From Verrucomicrobiales bacterium (lineage in GTDB: Bacteria; Verrucomicrobiota; Verrucomicrobiia; Verrucomicrobiales; DEV007): a DNA stretch of 56,576 nucleotides. Where the stretch lies: positions 1-56,576 of the forward strand of contig JAOFDG010000005.1 of the NCBI GenBank assembly GCA_028033615.1. Direction: 5' to 3'. The translations under genes and the position numbers were made by a program. A model generated the notes under the pieces. It was not told where the DNA came from. It saw only the letters and a program-made list of their open reading frames with translations, and did not search any database. This document shows, in pieces, positions 52,155 through 56,576 of the stretch (the stretch's first letter is position 1; every line of letters begins with the position of its first letter).

Positions 52155-54022
52155 ATAGCGTTACTTATCTGATTTTATTTGCGCTGATTTTAGTCAGTTT
52201 GCTAATCAGTATGTTTTTTTCTTCTCGAGGAAACTTGCAACGGTCTCTTTTCACATCGGCCATATTTTATGGTTCAGTCATTTTAGCAGTTCTAATATTT
52301 TCTCTTGTAAACTCAGAGACTATTATTTCATTGGTTATTGGTTCAGGCATACTCACTGTTGGAATTTCAGTTTGGATATTTGAGTGGAACTTAAAAAAGT
52401 TAAGAACCGTCGATGCTGGAAAAAACAGAAATTCTCATTGGATTAGGATCTTTGGGATGCTCATTGTGTTGTCTGCAATTATATCATTATTATATGCAAG
52501 GCCGCTTCCTTGGATTGGAAATCAGGCTATGGAAGCAGGCCAAGAGGTGAGAGCGATGCTGCCTTCATTTAACCAAATTAATGAAAGAATTAGAAATAGG
52601 ATTGGATCTAAGGCTAAGGAGACTGGGGAGAGTAATCAAAGCTCAAAAGGATTTGGTAACCGTAGGGAGTTGCCAAGAAGTGGTAATATTACATTAAAGG
52701 AAAATGAAGTGATGTATCTTAGAATTCCAGATGAGGAGGACTTTAATAGATTTATTTCTAGGCCCAACTATGTGAGAAGCAGAGTGCTTGATAAGTATAC
52801 TAGTGATGCCTGGGAGCTTGATGGTGATTCTAAGGAATGGATTTCAGATGATTTAGATGGATCAGAAGATGGATGGGTGATGATAGGTAAAGGTGACGGA
52901 ATTGAGCATGAGATTTTTTTACCGAATGCTGGGGGAGTTGGTATACCATCAATTCAGAACGCTATAGGGTTTGGCCTCGATTTTGTCCTGGATTCAGGCG
53001 CTGATAACTTTGATGCAGAATTAAGAGGTGATGTAACCTACAAAGCTCTTTCAAGACCATTGGTTTGGAGAGAAGGGAGTGATGATTTTATTCCAGGTAA
53101 GATTGATAACAAATTTAGCATTGGAGCCGAGGGTAATCTAGGTCGTAGAATAAAACTGCTTTTTGCTGAGATAACGGAAGGACTGGAGCAAAATTCCGCT
53201 CAGAGGTTGAATGCCGTTCTATCTCACCTAAGGCAAAATTATAAGTACAGCACCGAGATAAAGAATGAATCGAGTTTACCCCCAATGGAGAATTTTTTAT
53301 TTCATGAGTATTCTGGCTGGTGTGATTATTTTGCCACAGCTGCAGCGCTCTTGGCAAGAGAAGCAGGCTTTCCTTCGAGAACAGCTTATGGTTATTCCGG
53401 AGGAGTCGTTTATGAAGATGAGAGCGCTATAGCTTATCGTTCAAAGGATGCTCATTCATGGGCTGAGATATTTGTAGAGAATAAAGGGTGGGTTGTTTTT
53501 GATGCCACTCCCCCAGGTAGTGGAGCTGCTGTGGTCGCAGAGAAAAAGTCGGAGAACGCTAACTTTCCAGATTTACAGAGTTATAAAGATGCTAATTTTG
53601 ATGATTCAGAGGCAACGGTTGAAATTTCAGAGAGAAAGCCAAAATCACTCTTTATGTGGCTTGCTATTATTTTTGGAATTTGTGGTTTTTTCTTGATAAG
53701 GATTATGATTAAGAATGTTGCCAAACAGGCCAAAGAAATCAGACCAGATGAGAGTGGTAAAAAATACTCACCTTGGGATAGGAACTCTCCTGCTTATCTT
53801 ATTGAATTTTTAAAAATGTGTATGGAAATAGGGCAGCCCAAGGTTAAGGGGGAAACGGTCCGCGAGGCGATAAGTAAAGTCAGCGGGCTAGTCAAAGGAG
53901 AAGAGTCTTTTGAAAAGCTTTCAAATTACCATTATTCAATTCAGTATGCGGGAGGTCACCGGGATAGATCAATTGAATCGCAATTGAAAAGGTCCTTTAG
54001 GCGGTTGCGTAAGAAAGTCTAG
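52151..54022 (+). CDS. TgpA-like membrane transglutaminase-like protein
   Basis: Polytopic protein of 623 residues with N-terminal helices (three to four within about 1-115), a large extracytoplasmic region with a transglutaminase-like core, a helix at about 500-520 and a small cytoplasmic DUF4129-like C-terminus. The catalytic triad is complete: Cys391 in SGWCDYFATA, His435 in DAHSWAEI and Asp451 in VFDATPPG. In Pseudomonas TgpA has been reported as essential. The exact substrate is not known. It starts within an ATGA overlap with the DUF58 gene and converges with the DUF1080 gene, overlapping its stop by 4 bases. Confidence 0.87.
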   Translation: MNSVTYLILFALILVSLLISMFFSSRGNLQRSLFTSAIFYGSVILAVLIFSLVNSETIISLVIGSGILTVGISVWIFEWNLKKLRTVDAGKNRNSHWIRIFGMLIVLSAIISLLYARPLPWIGNQAMEAGQEVRAMLPSFNQINERIRNRIGSKAKETGESNQSSKGFGNRRELPRSGNITLKENEVMYLRIPDEEDFNRFISRPNYVRSRVLDKYTSDAWELDGDSKEWISDDLDGSEDGWVMIGKGDGIEHEIFLPNAGGVGIPSIQNAIGFGLDFVLDSGADNFDAELRGDVTYKALSRPLVWREGSDDFIPGKIDNKFSIGAEGNLGRRIKLLFAEITEGLEQNSAQRLNAVLSHLRQNYKYSTEIKNESSLPPMENFLFHEYSGWCDYFATAAALLAREAGFPSRTAYGYSGGVVYEDESAIAYRSKDAHSWAEIFVENKGWVVFDATPPGSGAAVVAEKKSENANFPDLQSYKDANFDDSEATVEISERKPKSLFMWLAIIFGICGFFLIRIMIKNVAKQAKEIRPDESGKKYSPWDRNSPAYLIEFLKMCMEIGQPKVKGETVREAISKVSGLVKGEESFEKLSNYHYSIQYAGGHRDRSIESQLKRSFRRLRKKV

Positions 54023-54975
54023 TCCTTTTCAAGGATCCAGATATTACGGTACCTTACTGGGTTGCTGTGATTTTGTAATTGGATACTCCCTTGTGAATTC
54101 TTTTTTCTAAGTTTCACCTGTTCGTGAATAATCACGCCGTTATGTTTAACTGTCATTATTGGGGCGTCACCATTTTTTGCAGCTTTGAATTCCACATCAT
54201 AGGTCTGCCAACTAAGAGGAGGGTAACACATGTTTAAGTCAGGTCGTCTCCATTTATAGATGCCCCCACACTCATTAGGTTCACCTGATAAACCAAATGA
54301 GTCGAGCATTTGTACTTCGGTTCCAAGAAGAAACATGCCGCTATTACTTCTACCTTGGCCTCTTGCCTTTGGCATATATGGCAGTCTGAATTCAATGTGC
54401 AGTGTAAAGTCTTTGAAGTTATTTCGGATAGAATTAACTCCTTCCATAAGAAGTTTATTTTTGGTTATTCTGGCGCCCTGCTTCCAGTGCTCAAGGGATG
54501 TTCCATTGAATAATTCAATTGCTCCTTCTGGAGCTTTGAGGCCAAGAGTTGTACTCTTTCTTTCAATTCGATTCAGTGTTCCTATAACATTGTTATCATT
54601 TCCTTTGATCTGAAGTTTGCCCATTTTAAGAACGGCAGACGCACCCCCATCGTCTTTCATGAATGTTACTGAGCCATCGTCTGATCTTCTAGCCTCAGCT
54701 TCAGATTTTTCGCCAAGATCCCAACCGTCTCCAGGGAGTCCTCCTTCAAAGCCGACAGCTCTGAAAGTTTCATCGCCAAGTGCTATGACTTGAATTCCTA
54801 CTCTTGCTTCTTTGCCGTTACTTTTGGTGTAAGTCCCTTGGTACTCGCCTTGGAGGGCAAAGTCAGGATCATTTGAAGCATCTTCTGGAGTGGAGTAGGC
54901 ACCTTTTTTATCAGGAGCAGCGTTAACGTAGGAGAGTGTTGATAATATAATTATGGAGGATATGAGTTTTCTCAT
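54019..54975 (-). CDS. DUF1080 exported protein, long form
   Basis: Exported protein of 318 residues. The signal peptide is about 1-19 (ending YVNAAP). An N-terminal extension (about 20-145) of beta-rich character comes before the DUF1080 domain, which begins at IELFNGTSLEHWKQG near 157 and contains FRLPYMPKARGQGRSNSGMFL, GIYKWRRPDLNM and PVRYRNIWI typical of the long family members. It is downstream of the PVC cytochrome gene with an 11-base gap, so the two form an operon. Members are predicted to act on or bind carbohydrate; function here is inferred. Confidence 0.85.
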   Translation of the reverse strand: MRKLISSIIILSTLSYVNAAPDKKGAYSTPEDASNDPDFALQGEYQGTYTKSNGKEARVGIQVIALGDETFRAVGFEGGLPGDGWDLGEKSEAEARRSDDGSVTFMKDDGGASAVLKMGKLQIKGNDNNVIGTLNRIERKSTTLGLKAPEGAIELFNGTSLEHWKQGARITKNKLLMEGVNSIRNNFKDFTLHIEFRLPYMPKARGQGRSNSGMFLLGTEVQMLDSFGLSGEPNECGGIYKWRRPDLNMCYPPLSWQTYDVEFKAAKNGDAPIMTVKHNGVIIHEQVKLRKKNSQGSIQLQNHSNPVRYRNIWILEKD

Positions 54976-54985
54976 GGCTTCGTTT

Positions 54986-56576
54986 TTATAATGATTTCAG
55001 GTAAGCCACGATGTCAGCAACATCCTGCTCAGATAGAGCTTGTTGGCCTGCAGATAACATTAAGGACTTACCAAAGTTACCTTGGCTTTTAACTCGACTC
55101 TTTGGAATGGTTTGAGTGATGCCACCCATTGATTGTATGATTAAAGGATCGCCTGCTGAAAGCAGTCGGCCTTGTATTTTAATACCGTCTTTGGTTTCAA
55201 TCTGGTAACCATTGTAACCGCTAGCAATATCGGCAGATGGATTGATTATTGACTGCACGATGACTTCAGCGGTTTGAGTTTTCCCATAGTCAGTCAGAGT
55301 TGGTCCATATTCTACTCCTGTCCCATCAATGTGGTGACACATATAGCACCTTGATGCTAAAGTTTTGCCCTTCTCAGGGTCTCCCTTGAGTGCGAGTATT
55401 TCTGAATTTGGTGGATATTTTCTGTCTACCTGTGGTGGAAGTTCTGCAGCAACAATTTCTATGCTAGAAGGGTTGTATATCTTTCTGGATTTTAGAGAAT
55501 TTACAATGTCATGGTCCTTCCATCTGTGATTTCTATTATTAAGGAGCCACCATAACGATTCAGCTTTAGCTATTCCAGTGGCTCGATTTGCAATTTCTAA
55601 CATCGTGTTAGAACCAATCTTTGAATCTATGAAAGCGATTGCTACAACAGCTGCTTTCTTTTGAGCGTCGGTGATTCCTGCTGCCATTGCTCTGCCCGCC
55701 AGCATTAGCGCTGACTTTTCAGGGTGTAATCGCCAAACGATATCTGCAAATGCTTTACTCCACTTCGCAGGCTCATTGTTGCCCATTTCTCTTCCTATCG
55801 CATTGTAGGTCTCTGTTTCCTTACCGGTAGAAGCTATTCCTAAAGCATCAAGGTAGGTCCTATCTTTGCCATCATAACCTTTGGCTAGTTCTATAATATG
55901 TTTGCCGGACTTATCAAAGGAGACGTTTCGAAGAGCAGTGGCAAGCTCTCTGCGGACTTGAGGGTCGGTGTCTTTGGCTAATCTATCGGCATGTTGAAGA
56001 AAGTCGTTATTAGAGCGTCTTAGAGAGCGCAATGCCGCTAATCTTAACCGAGGGTTCTTATCACTAAGTATTTCGTGAACCGTTTTTAATCCATTGTCAC
56101 CTAAATGAGGTAATAGAAATACGGCTCTCGCTGCGATGTAAGGATTAGGATCGTTTAGTAAGGCTTTGACAGGCTCTATCGACTTATCTTTTTCTTTAGA
56201 TAATGCGGTGAAGCCAAGATTTCTTACATTTACGGCCTGGCTCTTGAGGGCAAGAACTTGTCCTTCTACGGAATTAATATCAATCTTTGGAGAAGAAGGT
56301 TTAAACCCTTTTGGAGCAACCCTGTAAATGGCACCTGATAATGTGTTATCCAGGTCAGCGTGTCCCCCGACGCGTGGATCGTACCAATCTGCAACGTAAA
56401 TAGCGCCATCAGTACCGACGGCTACATCAGAGGGTCTAAATAGTGTCTTTTCCTCTTTGCTAGTTCTTCCTCCTTTAAAGTCGGCACCTGCAAACTCCTT
56501 TTCTTCGTTAGTTGTTAAGAAGTCAAAGCGCTCAAGTTTAAAGCCAGCGCCTTCTTGAACAGGTAAGTAACCAAAG
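54986..56576 (-). CDS. PVC-type HEAT-repeat and heme-binding (cytochrome c) protein, 5' partial
   Basis: Exported large protein whose N-terminal part lies beyond the right edge; about 530 C-terminal residues are seen. The upstream frame is open to the edge, and I translated it through. It shows the end of a beta-propeller-type domain (FRPSDVAVGTDGAIYVADWY, then DPRVGGHAD), HEAT repeats in the middle (LGDNGLKTVHEIL..NPRLRLAALRSLRRS), and a C-terminal cytochrome c module with CYMCHH (CxxCH) near 55340, YGPTLTDYG and a distal SLMLSAGQQALSEQDVADIVAYLKSL. Such membrane-associated proteins are typical of planctomycetes and verrucomicrobia and often go with DUF1080 genes. A start at an internal TTG near 56032 would miss the propeller, so it is rejected. 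Confidence 0.9.
   Translation of the reverse strand, partial: FGYLPVQEGAGFKLERFDFLTTNEEKEFAGADFKGGRTSKEEKTLFRPSDVAVGTDGAIYVADWYDPRVGGHADLDNTLSGAIYRVAPKGFKPSSPKIDINSVEGQVLALKSQAVNVRNLGFTALSKEKDKSIEPVKALLNDPNPYIAARAVFLLPHLGDNGLKTVHEILSDKNPRLRLAALRSLRRSNNDFLQHADRLAKDTDPQVRRELATALRNVSFDKSGKHIIELAKGYDGKDRTYLDALGIASTGKETETYNAIGREMGNNEPAKWSKAFADIVWRLHPEKSALMLAGRAMAAGITDAQKKAAVVAIAFIDSKIGSNTMLEIANRATGIAKAESLWWLLNNRNHRWKDHDIVNSLKSRKIYNPSSIEIVAAELPPQVDRKYPPNSEILALKGDPEKGKTLASRCYMCHHIDGTGVEYGPTLTDYGKTQTAEVIVQSIINPSADIASGYNGYQIETKDGIKIQGRLLSAGDPLIIQSMGGITQTIPKSRVKSQGNFGKSLMLSAGQQALSEQDVADIVAYLKSL

Overview
The window is a low-GC bacterial chromosome segment that looks like Verrucomicrobiota (PVC superphylum). 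This rests on gene content, not on a database search. The supporting signs are: a near-complete dcw (division and cell wall) cluster with murC and murB fused into one gene; two DUF1080 proteins; a Tat-exported Gfo/Idh/MocA oxidoreductase; a PVC-type HEAT/cytochrome c protein cut by the right edge; a CE15-type esterase; and a very large CotH/lamin-tail protein whose C-terminus carries the 'PDNDGF..VVEYAFG' pattern common in verrucomicrobial secreted proteins. TTG and GTG starts are frequent. No rRNA, tRNA, CRISPR array, insertion sequence or prophage was seen.

Layout. 1-15.3 kb (+ strand): murE (5' end missing), murF, mraY, murD, a LysM membrane protein, ftsW, murG, murC-murB fusion, ddl, ftsQ, ftsA and ftsZ. 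Most junctions overlap by 4 bases or are separated by a few bases, so this is one long operon for lipid II synthesis and septum assembly. The only sizeable gap precedes ftsA, where an 11-bp perfect inverted repeat encloses the ftsA start codon. 15.4-22 kb: an MFS nucleoside-type transporter, a Gfo/Idh oxidoreductase, a flavodoxin-like protein (minus strand), a DUF368 (PopT-type) polyprenyl-phosphate transporter, and a polar amino acid ABC transporter with a fused binding protein and permease plus its ATPase. 22-34 kb (minus strand): the 1493-residue CotH/lamin-tail exoprotein, a primary-type sigma-70 factor, an exported trio (PDZ protein, CE15-like esterase, HELAH metallopeptidase), a Tat Gfo/Idh oxidoreductase, pyrE and hemB.

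34-41 kb (+ strand): cupin, a glutathione peroxidase-methyltransferase fusion, DUF1080, a TPR protein, and a compact Fe-S maturation set (A-type carrier, hscB, hscA), followed by a possible 56-residue membrane peptide. 41-46 kb (minus strand): GT2 glycosyltransferase, aldose 1-epimerase, an orphan secretin and a DEDD exonuclease. 46-56.6 kb: a subtilase, thiC behind a clear TPP riboswitch, a TIGR01777 epimerase, a DUF58/transglutaminase pair, a second DUF1080 protein, and the C-terminal part of the PVC cytochrome protein.

The most interesting signals are: (1) a ten-residue motif, IPRA[IL]P[VI]xAE, shared by the LysM protein and the extreme C-terminus of FtsQ, with a third partial copy in FtsQ, which suggests a common extracytoplasmic partner in the divisome; (2) the hairpin over the ftsA start codon; (3) an FtsZ whose T7 catalytic loop has lost two usual residues and whose linker carries eight perfect EVDEE repeats; (4) a secreted glutathione peroxidase fused to a SAM methyltransferase.
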